DNA of 49,352 bases from assembly GCA_944383835.1 (NCBI GenBank), contig CALWRE010000210.1, positions 1-49,352 on the forward strand. The letters are read 5' to 3'. Positions 10,142 through 22,874 of this stretch are shown here, one piece after another (positions within the stretch are counted from its first letter, which is position 1; each line of letters starts with the position of its first letter). A program made the position numbers and the translations under genes. The DNA is from an uncultured Lachnospiraceae bacterium. GTDB lineage: Bacteria; Bacillota; Clostridia; Lachnospirales; Lachnospiraceae. The notes under the pieces were generated by a model. That model was given only the letters and a program-made list of their open reading frames with translations, was not told where the DNA came from and did no database searches.

Positions 10142-11059
10142 ATGAGCATTCTATGTGTGGGACAGTGCGGCTATGATATGATATTCTGCATTCCGGGACG
10201 GATCGAGGAGAATGTGAAGGCCCGGATCACGGAAAAATACGAGCTGGCCGGAGGGCCGGCCGCCTGCGCCGCCGCCTTGACCGGGCGCTGGGGAGCGCCG
10301 ACCTGGCTGGCCTCCCGGGTGGGAGACGATATGTTTGGCCAGACGGTACTCCGGAAGCTGCGGGATTTTGGGGTTGACGTAAGCTTTGTAAAGCAGTTCG
10401 TCGGAGCCGAATCCTCCCGCAGCGTGATCATCCGTCACTGCGACAATGGAAACCGCACCGGTTTTAATTATCCCGGCACTTTGGGCGGCGGGGAGCTGCC
10501 CCTGCCGGAGAACTGGGACGTTCTGCTGCTGGACGGCCATGAGCCGGAGACCTCCTGGAAGGCCTTGAAGGCCAGGCCGGAGGCGGTCAGCATCCTGGAC
10601 GGCGGCACGGCTAGGGAGGAGACGGTGAAGTTAGCCAGGGCGGTGGAGTATCTGGTCTGCTCCGAGGTCTTTGCCTCCGGCTACTGCGGGGAGCGTATCC
10701 GCTTGGACCAGCCGGAGCGGCTGGCAGCTGTATTTCAGAAGCTGAAACAGCTGGCTCCCCATACGGCTGTTACCCTGGGCGAGAGAGGGCTGGTGTACGA
10801 GGAGGGCGGCCAGCTGTACCATATGCCGGCCTTCCCGGTGCACACCGTGGACACCCTGGGAGCAGGGGATATCTTTCACGGAGCATTTGCCTACGCCCTC
10901 CATGAAAAGCTGGGCCTGGAAGAGGCCCTGCGCTTCGCCAGCGCGGCAGCGGCCTTGAGCGTACAAAAAATCGGCGGCATGTCCTCGATTCCGGCGCTTT
11001 CCGAAGTGAAGGCCTTTATGGCGGAGCGATCCGGGGAGGGGAGGAGCCGGATTATTTAG
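10142..11059 (+). CDS. PfkB/ribokinase-family carbohydrate kinase
   Basis: The 305-residue protein has the N-terminal PfkB glycine-rich region (ELAGGPAACAAAL, about 35-47) and the C-terminal catalytic signature DTLGAGDIFHGAFAY (about 238-252), whose Asp is the phosphoryl-transfer base. It phosphorylates a sugar or nucleoside with ATP; the substrate cannot be read from sequence. The RBS is AGGGAG. It follows lepA by 89 bases and its stop codon overlaps that of the convergent permease gene (11056-11059). Confidence 0.85.
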   Translation: MSILCVGQCGYDMIFCIPGRIEENVKARITEKYELAGGPAACAAALTGRWGAPTWLASRVGDDMFGQTVLRKLRDFGVDVSFVKQFVGAESSRSVIIRHCDNGNRTGFNYPGTLGGGELPLPENWDVLLLDGHEPETSWKALKARPEAVSILDGGTAREETVKLARAVEYLVCSEVFASGYCGERIRLDQPERLAAVFQKLKQLAPHTAVTLGERGLVYEEGGQLYHMPAFPVHTVDTLGAGDIFHGAFAYALHEKLGLEEALRFASAAAALSVQKIGGMSSIPALSEVKAFMAERSGEGRSRII

Positions 11060-11745
11060 TACCCTCTCTTCTCAGCAATCCGAGCCGCGCCCAGAACCAT
11101 GGCAACCGTCAGGACGATCTTAACCAGGGCGGTGACCAGGTCAGCCGCCGGCGCCAGAGAGGCCGGCAGGAAGATCTGGGACAGCACGGTGATATCGGGA
11201 GAAAAGATATAGGCGAGGAGGAAGGCCGGGATATTTCCCCCTGGCTTGCCGATGGCCAGATAAAAGAAGAGATAGAGGCAGGGAATAAAGACCATCAGGT
11301 TAAAAAAGGTCGGGAGGAAGCCTGCCGCCTCCGAAAACGTCAGATGGAAATAGGACATTCCGCCCCGGGCGAATTTCTGCATCAGGGCGGAGCCGATCTG
11401 GGACTGCAGGAAAAGGAGGAGGGCCGAGGGAATATTGAGGAGGAGGCCGCTGACAATCTGTTTTTTCGTCGAAATGCCGGTCAGCTGTTCCATCGTCCGC
11501 CGGGGCCTGAACCAGGAGGCGCTCAGGATGAAGGCCGGATAGAACAGGAAACCAAAGCCCGCCAGGGCAAGGAGAATATTAAAAAGAGCGGTCAGGAACG
11601 GAGCATGGAAGGTGATCCACCGGCAGGCAGCCTGCGGCAGGGCAAAGACGATCAGATCCAGGGCAAACCATATAAGCAGAAAAATGCGGGCGGCGTAAAG
11701 CCGTCTTTTTGCGTCCCAGCGCAAATATTTGAACAGTTCAGTCAT
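11056..11745 (-). CDS. Integral membrane protein, probable ABC permease subunit
   Basis: The 229-residue protein is very hydrophobic with about six membrane segments (for example around residues 20-40, 50-80, 95-115, 140-165, 170-190 and 200-220) and no recognised domain name. It is the last gene of a reverse-strand operon GntR regulator, ABC ATPase, membrane protein, with an 8-base overlap with the ATPase. This layout resembles the YtrABC/GntR-ABC type, in which such small proteins are the transmembrane half. The transported compound is unknown; cell-envelope stress or antibiotic response is typical of the type. Confidence 0.7.
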   Translation of the reverse strand: MTELFKYLRWDAKRRLYAARIFLLIWFALDLIVFALPQAACRWITFHAPFLTALFNILLALAGFGFLFYPAFILSASWFRPRRTMEQLTGISTKKQIVSGLLLNIPSALLLFLQSQIGSALMQKFARGGMSYFHLTFSEAAGFLPTFFNLMVFIPCLYLFFYLAIGKPGGNIPAFLLAYIFSPDITVLSQIFLPASLAPAADLVTALVKIVLTVAMVLGAARIAEKRGY

Positions 11746-12457
11746 TTTTCGTCTCCTTCAAAAAATAATCCTCCACGGAAATGCCGTACTTCCGGCGGAT
11801 GGTCTCGGTTTCAATCTGGCGGATTGTGTGCCGGTGCAGGATGGCCAGTTCATCCAGCATATATTGGAGTTCGTTTAAGTGATGAGTGACCATCACCAGG
11901 CTGCTCCCCTCCGGCATGCACCGAAGCAGGAAACGGCGGATATCGCGGCGCAGCTTTGGCTCGATGCTGGCTAAGGGTTCGTCGGACAGATAGAGGGCCG
12001 CCCGGCGCGACAGCCCCAGGCTCAGGGCGATCAAAGTGATCTGCCCGGAGGAGAGCCAGTACAGGGAACGCTTTTGCGGTAAGGCAAGGGAGTCGAGCAG
12101 CTCCTGGGCCCGTTCCCGGTCAAAATCGGCAAAGAAATGGCTGTAATAGGCCATCAGTTTCCTGGCGTTCATCCAGCCGGGAATCTGTTCGGAGGTCAGG
12201 CAGTAGGAAACGGGGGCAAGGCCGTCGGGCGGAGAGAGGCGGATGGAGCCCTCGGAAGGGGCGATCAGACCGCCGGCCAGCTTCAGCAGCGTGCTTTTGC
12301 CGGAGCCGTTGCTGCCGGCTATCCCGATGATGCGGCCGGGCCGCACATGCAGGTCGATCTGGCAAAGCAGAGGATTTTTATTATAGGAAAAGCTTACCTT
12401 CTGCATCAGCAGGAGGGGCGTTTCCATCGGTGGGATTTCCATGCGGTTCTCAGCCAT
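11738..12457 (-). CDS. ABC transporter ATP-binding protein (Ytr-like)
   Basis: The 239-residue ATPase shows Walker A GSNGSGKST (about 49-57), a degenerate signature LSSGQ in place of LSGGQ, Walker B LYLSDEP and the switch His in VTHHL. Both ends overlap neighbours by 8 bases, so translation of regulator, ATPase and permease is coupled. It probably energises export through the adjacent membrane protein. The Ser for Gly change in the signature is tolerated in other ABC proteins, so the enzyme is likely functional. Confidence 0.85.
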   Translation of the reverse strand: MAENRMEIPPMETPLLLMQKVSFSYNKNPLLCQIDLHVRPGRIIGIAGSNGSGKSTLLKLAGGLIAPSEGSIRLSPPDGLAPVSYCLTSEQIPGWMNARKLMAYYSHFFADFDRERAQELLDSLALPQKRSLYWLSSGQITLIALSLGLSRRAALYLSDEPLASIEPKLRRDIRRFLLRCMPEGSSLVMVTHHLNELQYMLDELAILHRHTIRQIETETIRRKYGISVEDYFLKETKND

Positions 12458-12851
12458 TTTTCATGTCCTCCTCATTCTCTGGTCTGTCCCGCGGCGGATT
12501 GTCCTGCTGCAGGCATTCCTGGATCAGTTTCAGGATCTCTGGGGCGGAGAGTCCCATCTCCCGCAGCCGGCTGATGAACCGGAGCGCCTGTTCCTTTACC
12601 ATCTGTCTCGCGGCTGTGGGATTTAACTGTGGGTTTACGAAGCTCCCCACTCCCTTTTTGGTGACGATCAGGCCCTGGGACTCCAGATACTGCATGGCCC
12701 GGTGCATGGTCAGCGGGGAAACTTCGTAAAAGACGGCGTATTCCCGGACGGATTTCAGCTGCTCGCCGGGCGGATATTTTCCGCTGATGATTTCTTCTCG
12801 GATTCGGTCGCCGATCTGGATATAGATGGGCGCCGCAGCGTCGAAGCCCAT
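12450..12851 (-). CDS. GntR-family regulator (YtrA subfamily)
   Basis: A short 133-residue GntR protein: winged helix (AAPIYIQIGDRIREEIISGKY to VTKKGVGSFV, about 6-72) plus a short helical tail, without the large effector domain of other GntR proteins, as in the YtrA subfamily. The RBS is AGGAGG before the ATG at 12851. It is first in its operon and has an 18-base palindrome overlapping its own promoter, so it is probably an autorepressor controlling the downstream ABC pair. Confidence 0.88.
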   Translation of the reverse strand: MGFDAAAPIYIQIGDRIREEIISGKYPPGEQLKSVREYAVFYEVSPLTMHRAMQYLESQGLIVTKKGVGSFVNPQLNPTAARQMVKEQALRFISRLREMGLSAPEILKLIQECLQQDNPPRDRPENEEDMKNG

Positions 12852-12931
12852 GGCTTTCCCGCCTCCTTTCTCCGTGCGCAGCCCTTCGGCTCCGGATGGG
12901 GCGGGAAGGGGCGCTCTGCTGTTTCCTAAGT

Positions 12932-12978
12932 GTTATATCTATGTATAACAGTATAACGCAGCAGCTGCCAGCTGTCAA
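12932..12978 (-). promoter_or_regulatory. Near-consensus promoter with GntR operator
   Basis: On the reverse strand TTGACA (12978-12973), a 17-base spacer and TATACT (12955-12950) form a near-perfect sigma-A promoter. Immediately downstream lies the palindrome GTTATA-N6-TATAAC (12949-12932), covering the expected start of transcription. This matches how YtrA-type GntR repressors act. Confidence 0.8.
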
Positions 12979-13125
12979 TCCTCTATCCCGCCGCCCCTGC
13001 CTTCCTATAAGCCGGGCCGCCCCCTGCCCTCCCCCTTGCGGCGACAGGGTTTTTGGTGTATATTTTTATCAACAGCGTGAAAGAGAACAGTGATTTGAAA
13101 GCGACACGAAAGAGAGGAGAAATCC

Positions 13126-16626
<3,501 letters not shown>

Positions 16627-16651
16627 ATCCATCTTTCAGGAGGTGTAAAAA

Positions 16652-17644
16652 ATGAGCAATGTGCATACGATTGGCGTGCTGACCAGCGGCGGCGACGCTC
16701 CCGGCATGAATGCGGCGATTCGTGCGGTGGTGCGCACCGGTATTGCCAAGGGATTGAACGTAAAGGGAATTCTGCGCGGCTATGCCGGGCTTTTGAATGA
16801 AGAGATCAAGGATATGGATTCCCGCAGCGTGTCCGATATTATCCAGAGGGGCGGTACAGTGCTCTATACGGCCCGCTGCGAGGAGTTTAAAAACCTGGAC
16901 GTCCAGGAGAGGGCGGTGCAGATCCTGCGCAAGCACGGGATCGACAGCCTGGTGGTCATCGGCGGAGACGGTTCCTACCGGGGAGCCGGGGCGCTGGCGA
17001 AGCTGGGGATCAATACCATCGGCCTGCCGGGAACCATCGATCTGGATATCAGCTGCACCGACTATACTATCGGCTTTGACACGGCGGTCAACACGGCTAT
17101 GGAGGCCATCGACCGGGTCCGTGATACCTCCACCTCCCATGAGAGATGCAGCATTATCGAGGTGATGGGCCGCAGCGCCGGCTACATTGCCCTCTGGTGC
17201 GGGCTGGCAAACGGGGCGGAGGACGTGCTTCTGCCGGAGCGCTATGACAACAACGAGCAGGCGATTATCAACCGCATCATTGAGCACCGCAATAAGGGCA
17301 AGGCGCACCATATTATTATCAATGCCGAGGGCATCGGCCATTCGGCCAGCATGGCCAAGCGCATCGAGGCGGCCACCGGCATCGAGACCAGGGCGACGAT
17401 CCTGGGCTATATGCAAAGAGGCGGCACGCCCACCTGCAAGGACAGGGTTTATGCCTCCATTATGGGCTCCAAGGCCGTGGATCTTCTGATCGAGGGGGAG
17501 AAGAACAAGGCCGTGGGCTATCTGGACGGCAAATTCCAGGCGGTGGATTTTGAGACCGTGCTGCATTCGAGAAAGGATATTCCGGAATATCAGTATCAGG
17601 TATTCCAGGTTCTGTCGGGCTACAAAAAATCGGGGGAGGACTGA
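16652..17644 (+). CDS. pfkA: 6-phosphofructokinase (ATP-dependent type)
   Basis: The 330-residue protein has the PFK nucleotide loop LTSGGDAPGMNAAIR (about 10-24), GGDGSYRGA (104-112), PGTIDLDI (126-133) with the catalytic base Asp130, and EVMGRSAGY. Gly107 and Gly127 are the residues associated with ATP rather than pyrophosphate use. It commits fructose 6-phosphate to glycolysis in the cytosol. The usual TIDND motif reads TIDLD here, an uncommon change beside the catalytic Asp. The RBS AGGAGGTG is strong. It sits between dnaE and rel. Confidence 0.95.
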   Translation: MSNVHTIGVLTSGGDAPGMNAAIRAVVRTGIAKGLNVKGILRGYAGLLNEEIKDMDSRSVSDIIQRGGTVLYTARCEEFKNLDVQERAVQILRKHGIDSLVVIGGDGSYRGAGALAKLGINTIGLPGTIDLDISCTDYTIGFDTAVNTAMEAIDRVRDTSTSHERCSIIEVMGRSAGYIALWCGLANGAEDVLLPERYDNNEQAIINRIIEHRNKGKAHHIIINAEGIGHSASMAKRIEAATGIETRATILGYMQRGGTPTCKDRVYASIMGSKAVDLLIEGEKNKAVGYLDGKFQAVDFETVLHSRKDIPEYQYQVFQVLSGYKKSGED

Positions 17645-17685
17645 CAGGATAAGGAGAAGGAGCGGTGGGGAACGGAGGTGAAAAA

Positions 17686-20028
17686 GTGCCGGAAGATTAT
17701 AAAGAGGAAATCCGCAAGGAGGAAATTCGTAAGGAAGTAAAAGAAGAACTTCATCAGGAAGTGCGCGCGGACGGGATCGCCGAGGAGGATAAAACCCTGG
17801 ATGTGGTGGAGGCCACAAACGATCCCGAGGTCCTCTATGAGGATCTGGTTCGCTGCATCAAGAAATACCATCCGTCGGACGATCTGTCCATGATCCGCCG
17901 CGCCTTCGAGATTGCCAGGGACGCCCACCAGGGGCAGAAGAGGAAGTCGGGCGAGCCCTATATCATTCATCCGATCCATGTGGGGATTATCCTGGCAAAT
18001 TTGGAGCTGGACAAGGAAAGCATTATCGCCGGGATCCTGCACGACGTGGTGGAGGATACCGATATGACCCTGGACGATGTGAAGGCGGTCTTCGGTGAGG
18101 AGGTAGCCCTTCTGGTAGACGGGGTTACCAAGCTGACCCAGCTGTCCTGGTCCAAGGATAAGCTGGAGCTGCAGGCAGAGAACCTGCGCAAGCTGTTTCT
18201 CGCCATGGCGAAGGATATCCGGGTGATCCTCATCAAGCTGGCGGACCGGCTGCACAATATGCGTACCCTGGAGTACATGACGCCGGCCAAGCAGAGGGAG
18301 AAGGCCACGGAGACGATGGATATCTACGCTCCTCTGGCGGACCGTCTTGGTATCAGCAAGATCAAGATCGAGCTGGACGATCTGTGTCTGAAATACCTGG
18401 AGCCCCTGGTCTACGAGGAGCTGACCGAGAGCCTGAATATCCGCAAGGAGAGCCGGGAGGCCTTTGTGGAGGGGATTGTCCGCGAGGTCAAGGCCCATAT
18501 GGACGAGGCGGGAATCCAGGCGGAGGTATACGGCCGGGTCAAGCATCTGTTCAGCATTTTCCGCAAAATGGTCAACCAGGGAAAGACCCTGGATGAGATT
18601 TACGATATTTTTGCCATCCGGATCCTGGTGGATTCGGTGAAGGACTGCTATGCGGCCCTGGGCATTATCCATGAGATGTATAAGCCCATCCCTGGGCGGT
18701 TCAAGGACTATATCGCAATGCCCAAGCCCAATATGTACCAGTCCCTGCACACGACGTTAATCGGCAGCAACGGCCAGCCCTTTGAGATCCAGATCCGCAC
18801 CTACGACATGCATCGGACGGCGGAATACGGCATCGCGGCCCACTGGAAATACAAGGAGACCGGCGGAGGCACCGGCCTGACCCGCGAGGAGGAGAAGCTG
18901 AGCTGGCTGCGGCAGATCCTGGAATGGCAGCAGGATATGTCGGATAATAAGGAGTTTCTGTCCTCGGTGAAAACCGACTTTAATATTTTCTCCGAGAGCG
19001 TGTACTGCTTTACGCCCAGCGGCGATGTGAAGGCCCTGCCCAACGGCTCCACCCCTGTGGACTTTGCCTACAGTATTCACAGCGCGGTCGGCAATAAGAT
19101 GGTCGGGGCCAGGGTCAACGGCAAGCTGGTTCCCATCGACTATGAGCTGCAAAACGGCGACCGGGTGGAAATCATCACTTCGCAGAATTCCAACGGCCCC
19201 AGCCGCGACTGGCTGAAGATTGCGAAAAGCGCCCAGGCCCGCAGCAAGATCAATCAGTGGTTCAAGACCCAGAACAAGGAGAGCAACATCGCCAAGGGCA
19301 AGGACCTGATCGACAAATACTGCAAGAGCAAGAGCATTGTTTTCAGCGATATCAACAAGCCGGAGATCATCGAGCGCGTCCTGCACAAGTACGGGTTCCG
19401 CGACTGGGACGCCCTGCTTGCCGCCATTGGCCACGGAGGGTTGAAGGAAGGCCAGATCATCAATAAGATGGTGGAGGAGTACGAGAAGCAAAAGAGCAAG
19501 GAGATCACCGACGAGAATGTGATTTCCACCCTTTCCTCTCAGCAGAATACCCCTCCGACCCAGATCAAATCGAAGAGCGGCATCGTAGTCCGCGGCCTGG
19601 ACGACCTGGCGGTGCGCCTGTCCAAGTGCTGCAGCCCGGTTCCCGGCGACGAGATCGTCGGCTTTGTGACCCGCGGCCGGGGGATTACGATTCACCGCAC
19701 CGACTGCATCAATGTGATGAACCTGCCGGACATTGAGAGAAGCCGCCTAATCGACGCGGAGTGGCAGGATTCGGCGGAGAGCCTGAATAAGTACTCGGCG
19801 GAGATTAAGATTTACGCCCACAACCGGGTGGGCCTGCTGGTGGACATCTCGAAGATCTTTACCGAAAGGCAGATCGATATCAAGGCCATGAATACCCGGA
19901 TCAGCAAACAGGATGTGGCGACCATCTCCATGTCCTTTGAGACCAAGAACCGGGATGAGCTGCGGTCCCTGGTGGAGAAACTTCGACAGATTGAAGGAAT
20001 CGTGGATATAGAAAGGACGACCGGCTGA
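17686..20028 (+). CDS. relA: Bifunctional (p)ppGpp synthetase/hydrolase (Rel)
   Basis: Domains in order: charged Lys/Glu helix (1-25), HD hydrolase domain with intact HDVVED (about 119-124), synthetase domain (YDIFAIRILV, KPIPGRFKDYIAMPK, YQSLHTTL), TGS (about 385-445), a Cys/His zinc-finger-like segment (SKCCSP, HRTDC) and a C-terminal ACT domain. Intact HD and synthetase motifs indicate a long Rel that both makes and degrades the alarmone during starvation. I prefer the GTG at 17686 because GGAGGTG (17674-17680) is a near-perfect anti-16S match 7 bases upstream. A GTG at 17665 with AAGGAG before it would give 787 residues and cannot be excluded. The stop overlaps the next start by one base. 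Confidence 0.95.
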   Translation: MPEDYKEEIRKEEIRKEVKEELHQEVRADGIAEEDKTLDVVEATNDPEVLYEDLVRCIKKYHPSDDLSMIRRAFEIARDAHQGQKRKSGEPYIIHPIHVGIILANLELDKESIIAGILHDVVEDTDMTLDDVKAVFGEEVALLVDGVTKLTQLSWSKDKLELQAENLRKLFLAMAKDIRVILIKLADRLHNMRTLEYMTPAKQREKATETMDIYAPLADRLGISKIKIELDDLCLKYLEPLVYEELTESLNIRKESREAFVEGIVREVKAHMDEAGIQAEVYGRVKHLFSIFRKMVNQGKTLDEIYDIFAIRILVDSVKDCYAALGIIHEMYKPIPGRFKDYIAMPKPNMYQSLHTTLIGSNGQPFEIQIRTYDMHRTAEYGIAAHWKYKETGGGTGLTREEEKLSWLRQILEWQQDMSDNKEFLSSVKTDFNIFSESVYCFTPSGDVKALPNGSTPVDFAYSIHSAVGNKMVGARVNGKLVPIDYELQNGDRVEIITSQNSNGPSRDWLKIAKSAQARSKINQWFKTQNKESNIAKGKDLIDKYCKSKSIVFSDINKPEIIERVLHKYGFRDWDALLAAIGHGGLKEGQIINKMVEEYEKQKSKEITDENVISTLSSQQNTPPTQIKSKSGIVVRGLDDLAVRLSKCCSPVPGDEIVGFVTRGRGITIHRTDCINVMNLPDIERSRLIDAEWQDSAESLNKYSAEIKIYAHNRVGLLVDISKIFTERQIDIKAMNTRISKQDVATISMSFETKNRDELRSLVEKLRQIEGIVDIERTTG

Positions 20029-20672
20029 TGAGGCTTGAACTGATTCATGTTGGCATGGTAACGACCAACTGCTATCTTCTGACCAATGAGGAGACGGGGG
20101 AGGCGGCCCTCATCGATCCGGGGGACGAGGCCGACCGGTTGCTTGCCTGCTGCCGGGGGCGGAGGCTCACGGCGGTTCTGCTGACCCATGGACATTTTGA
20201 TCATATGATGGCTGTGCCGAAGCTTAAGGAGGCCGCCGGCGTCCGGGTATATGCCCCGGCTGCGGAGGCCCCCCTCCTTATGGACAGCGAGGAGAATCTC
20301 TCCGGTTCCTGGCAGGGCCGCCCCACCGCCTTTGAGGCGGATGTGCTTTTGCAGGACGGGGAGGAATTCGATCTGCTGGGGACGCAGGCCCGGCTTATTT
20401 TGACGCCGGGACATACGGCGGGGAGCAGCTGTTATTATCTGCCGGAGCTTGGCTGGCTTTTTTCCGGGGATACTTTGTTCTGCGAAAGCTATGGACGGGT
20501 GGATCTGCCCACGGCCATGCCGGAACGCATCGGGCCGTCCGTAAGGGAGAAGCTTTTGGTGCTGCCGCAGGGGACGCGGGTATTTCCCGGCCATGGGGCG
20601 AGTACGGATATAGCTTATGAGAGACGGTATAATCCCCTGGCGCAGGGGTGGAAAGAGGACAATGCGAAATGA
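20028..20672 (+). CDS. MBL-fold metallo-hydrolase, glyoxalase II-like
   Basis: The 214-residue protein has the metallo-beta-lactamase motif THGHFDH (His54, His56, Asp58, His59), the later GHTAGSSCYY (metal-binding His) and a C-terminal FPGHG. It starts within the rel stop codon and its own stop overlaps hemZ in ATGA, so the three genes are translationally coupled. The family includes glyoxalase II-like thioester hydrolases, but no substrate can be assigned. The rel-MBL-hemZ order is common in Clostridia. Confidence 0.88.
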   Translation: MRLELIHVGMVTTNCYLLTNEETGEAALIDPGDEADRLLACCRGRRLTAVLLTHGHFDHMMAVPKLKEAAGVRVYAPAAEAPLLMDSEENLSGSWQGRPTAFEADVLLQDGEEFDLLGTQARLILTPGHTAGSSCYYLPELGWLFSGDTLFCESYGRVDLPTAMPERIGPSVREKLLVLPQGTRVFPGHGASTDIAYERRYNPLAQGWKEDNAK

Positions 20673-22138
20673 TATGGCTGCAGATGAACGACGACAGCTA
20701 TGAATACGATGTGAGAGGCCTGCTGATGGCCTTTTATCCCACGGAGGAGATTATAAAAACAGGAGAGGCGCAGCCGGTGGAAAACTGGCGGCGCCATCTT
20801 ACGGTGAAGCTGGCGCCGGAGGGGATCGAAGCGGTTCTGGCCTGCCGCTGGGACGATGAGGATGGGCTGAAGGAAACCAGCCTGACAGGGCGCAGGGCCA
20901 TGGACAGGGCGGACCGCCGGGAGACGAAATCCATCCTGAAGCGGATGGTGTACGATATTTTGTCCCAGGATACCGGAAAAACCCTTCCCTGGGGAACCCT
21001 CACCGGAATCCGCCCGGTGAAGATTGCCTCCGGTCTTCTGGAGGAAGGAAAGAGCGAGGAGGAAATCGTCGCTTATATGAAGCGGCAGTATCTGGTCAGT
21101 GATGCGAAGGCCGCGCTCAGCGCCCAGATCGCCCGGAGGGAAAAGCGGATTCTCTCTGAAATCGACTACCAGGACGGCTACAGCCTCTATGTGGGGATTC
21201 CCTTCTGTCCCACCACCTGCCTGTACTGTTCCTTTACCTCCTACCCATTCAGCCGCTGGGAGCCGCGGGCGGACGAGTACGTGGCGGCGGTGGAAAAGGA
21301 GCTTCTCTATACGGCCCAGGCTTTTGGCGGCCGCAAGCTGAATACCGTCTATTTCGGCGGAGGGACGCCGACCACCCTCTCGGCAGCGCAGCTTAACCGC
21401 ATGCTTACCTTTATCGAGGAACATTTTGATTTTTCATATTTAAAAGAGTATACGGTGGAGGCCGGACGGCCGGACAGCATCACGGCGGACAAGCTGAAAA
21501 CGCTGAAAACCCATGGAATCAGCCGGATCTCCATCAATCCGCAGACCATGCAGCAAAAGACCCTGGATCTGATCGGCCGCCGTCATACAGTGGAGCAGAT
21601 CAAAGAGGCCTATCATCTGGCGCGGGAGCTTGGCTTTGACGATATCAATATGGATCTGATCCTGGGACTGCCCCAGGAGACCATCGACGACGTGCGCAGC
21701 ACAATGGAGGAGATCAAGGCTCTGGGGCCGGATAATGTGACGGTGCATTCGCTGGCCATCAAGCGGGCGGCCCGGCTGAATATTTTCTGGGAACAATATT
21801 CCCATATGCAGATGGAAAATTCCGACGAGATTATGGCTGTGGCGGCAAAGACTGCCGGGGAGCTGGGACTTTTCCCTTACTACCTCTACCGGCAGAAAAA
21901 CATGGCCGGGAATCTGGAGAATGTCGGCTATGCCGCCCCCGGAAAGGAAGGCATCTACAATATCCTGATCATGGAGGAGAAGCAGAGCATCGTGGCCGTA
22001 GGGGCGGGAGCCACCACCAAGGCCGTCCGTCCCGACGGGAGGATCGAGAGAGCCGACAATGTGAAGGATGTGGATCTCTACCTGTCTCGGGTGGATGAGA
22101 TGATTGAGAGAAAGAAAAGATTGTTTGACTGGATGTAA
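20669..22138 (+). CDS. hemZ: Coproporphyrinogen dehydrogenase-like radical SAM protein HemZ
   Basis: The 489-residue protein has the radical SAM cluster motif CPTTCLYC (Cys180, Cys184, Cys187), the glycine-rich FGGGTPTTL and HemN/HemZ-type C-terminal segments. HemZ is an oxygen-independent coproporphyrinogen III oxidase-like enzyme; its exact reaction in Clostridia is uncertain, since HemW-like relatives are heme chaperones. The ATG at 20669 overlaps the previous stop (ATGA). A GTG at 20648 would lengthen it by 7 residues. hisS-aspS, which often follows, is displaced 14 kb downstream. Confidence 0.88.
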   Translation: MIWLQMNDDSYEYDVRGLLMAFYPTEEIIKTGEAQPVENWRRHLTVKLAPEGIEAVLACRWDDEDGLKETSLTGRRAMDRADRRETKSILKRMVYDILSQDTGKTLPWGTLTGIRPVKIASGLLEEGKSEEEIVAYMKRQYLVSDAKAALSAQIARREKRILSEIDYQDGYSLYVGIPFCPTTCLYCSFTSYPFSRWEPRADEYVAAVEKELLYTAQAFGGRKLNTVYFGGGTPTTLSAAQLNRMLTFIEEHFDFSYLKEYTVEAGRPDSITADKLKTLKTHGISRISINPQTMQQKTLDLIGRRHTVEQIKEAYHLARELGFDDINMDLILGLPQETIDDVRSTMEEIKALGPDNVTVHSLAIKRAARLNIFWEQYSHMQMENSDEIMAVAAKTAGELGLFPYYLYRQKNMAGNLENVGYAAPGKEGIYNILIMEEKQSIVAVGAGATTKAVRPDGRIERADNVKDVDLYLSRVDEMIERKKRLFDWM

Positions 22139-22204
22139 TCGTTGATTGGATTTAATCGGAAAGGGGCTGTCGAAGGACAGCCGAGCGGATGCCGGCGGGG
22201 AGAC

Positions 22205-22861
22205 CTACCGGCATTTTTCACACATCCGGCGGAAATATTGAAAAATCGGCTCTCCGGATACGGCCTCCGGCCTTGCAAAACGCCCCCGCAGCCGTTCGGG
22301 ATGCCATTGGACGGCCAGGATGGGGAGGGTTTCGTGGGCGACGGCCTCCACGACCCCGTCGGGGGCGGTCTGGATGACCGTCAGCCCTTTACCGATTCGG
22401 TCCAGGGCCTGATGGTGGGCGCTGTTGACGGTAAAGGAGGTCCGGCCGTAGAGGCGGGCCAGCAGGCTCCCCTCCGGGCAGGAGGCAGGGTGCAGGGCGT
22501 CCCCTTTTGCCGTGCGGTGGATGTGGGGCTCTGCCAGGTTCTGGATCAGGGAGCCGCCGAAACAGACGTTGATCAGCTGGATGCCGCGGCAGATGCCAAG
22601 AACCGGCTTGCCCGCCTGCAAAAATGCCTCCAGGGCGGCAAGCTGACGAAGATCCAGCTCCCGGTCGATGGAGACGGAACCACGGTTTGGCTGGCCGAAG
22701 AAGGAGGGGTCCATATCGCCCCCTCCCGGCAGCAGCAGCCCGTCATAGGGGGAGGCGTCCGGATGAGTGGGGAGGGAGGTTTCAGCCTCCAGCCCCCAGG
22801 CCGCCAGGGCGGCGGTGTAGTTGACGGTGAGGCGGGGGAAACCCGCAATCCATATTTTCAT
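22205..22861 (-). CDS. Class I glutamine amidotransferase-like hydrolase (PuuD-like)
   Basis: The 218-residue protein has the catalytic triad of class I amidotransferase folds: Cys91 in GICRGIQLIN, and His187 and Glu189 in VQWHPE, with LLLPGGGDMDP upstream. These features match the gamma-glutamyl-gamma-aminobutyrate hydrolase (peptidase C26) family, which cleaves gamma-glutamyl amides such as those made during putrescine breakdown. No other putrescine genes are nearby, so the substrate stays open. It lies 13 bases downstream of tspO and probably shares its transcript; hemZ converges on it. Confidence 0.85.
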   Translation of the reverse strand: MKIWIAGFPRLTVNYTAALAAWGLEAETSLPTHPDASPYDGLLLPGGGDMDPSFFGQPNRGSVSIDRELDLRQLAALEAFLQAGKPVLGICRGIQLINVCFGGSLIQNLAEPHIHRTAKGDALHPASCPEGSLLARLYGRTSFTVNSAHHQALDRIGKGLTVIQTAPDGVVEAVAHETLPILAVQWHPERLRGRFARPEAVSGEPIFQYFRRMCEKCR

Positions 22862-22874
22862 AAAGGTTCCTTTC

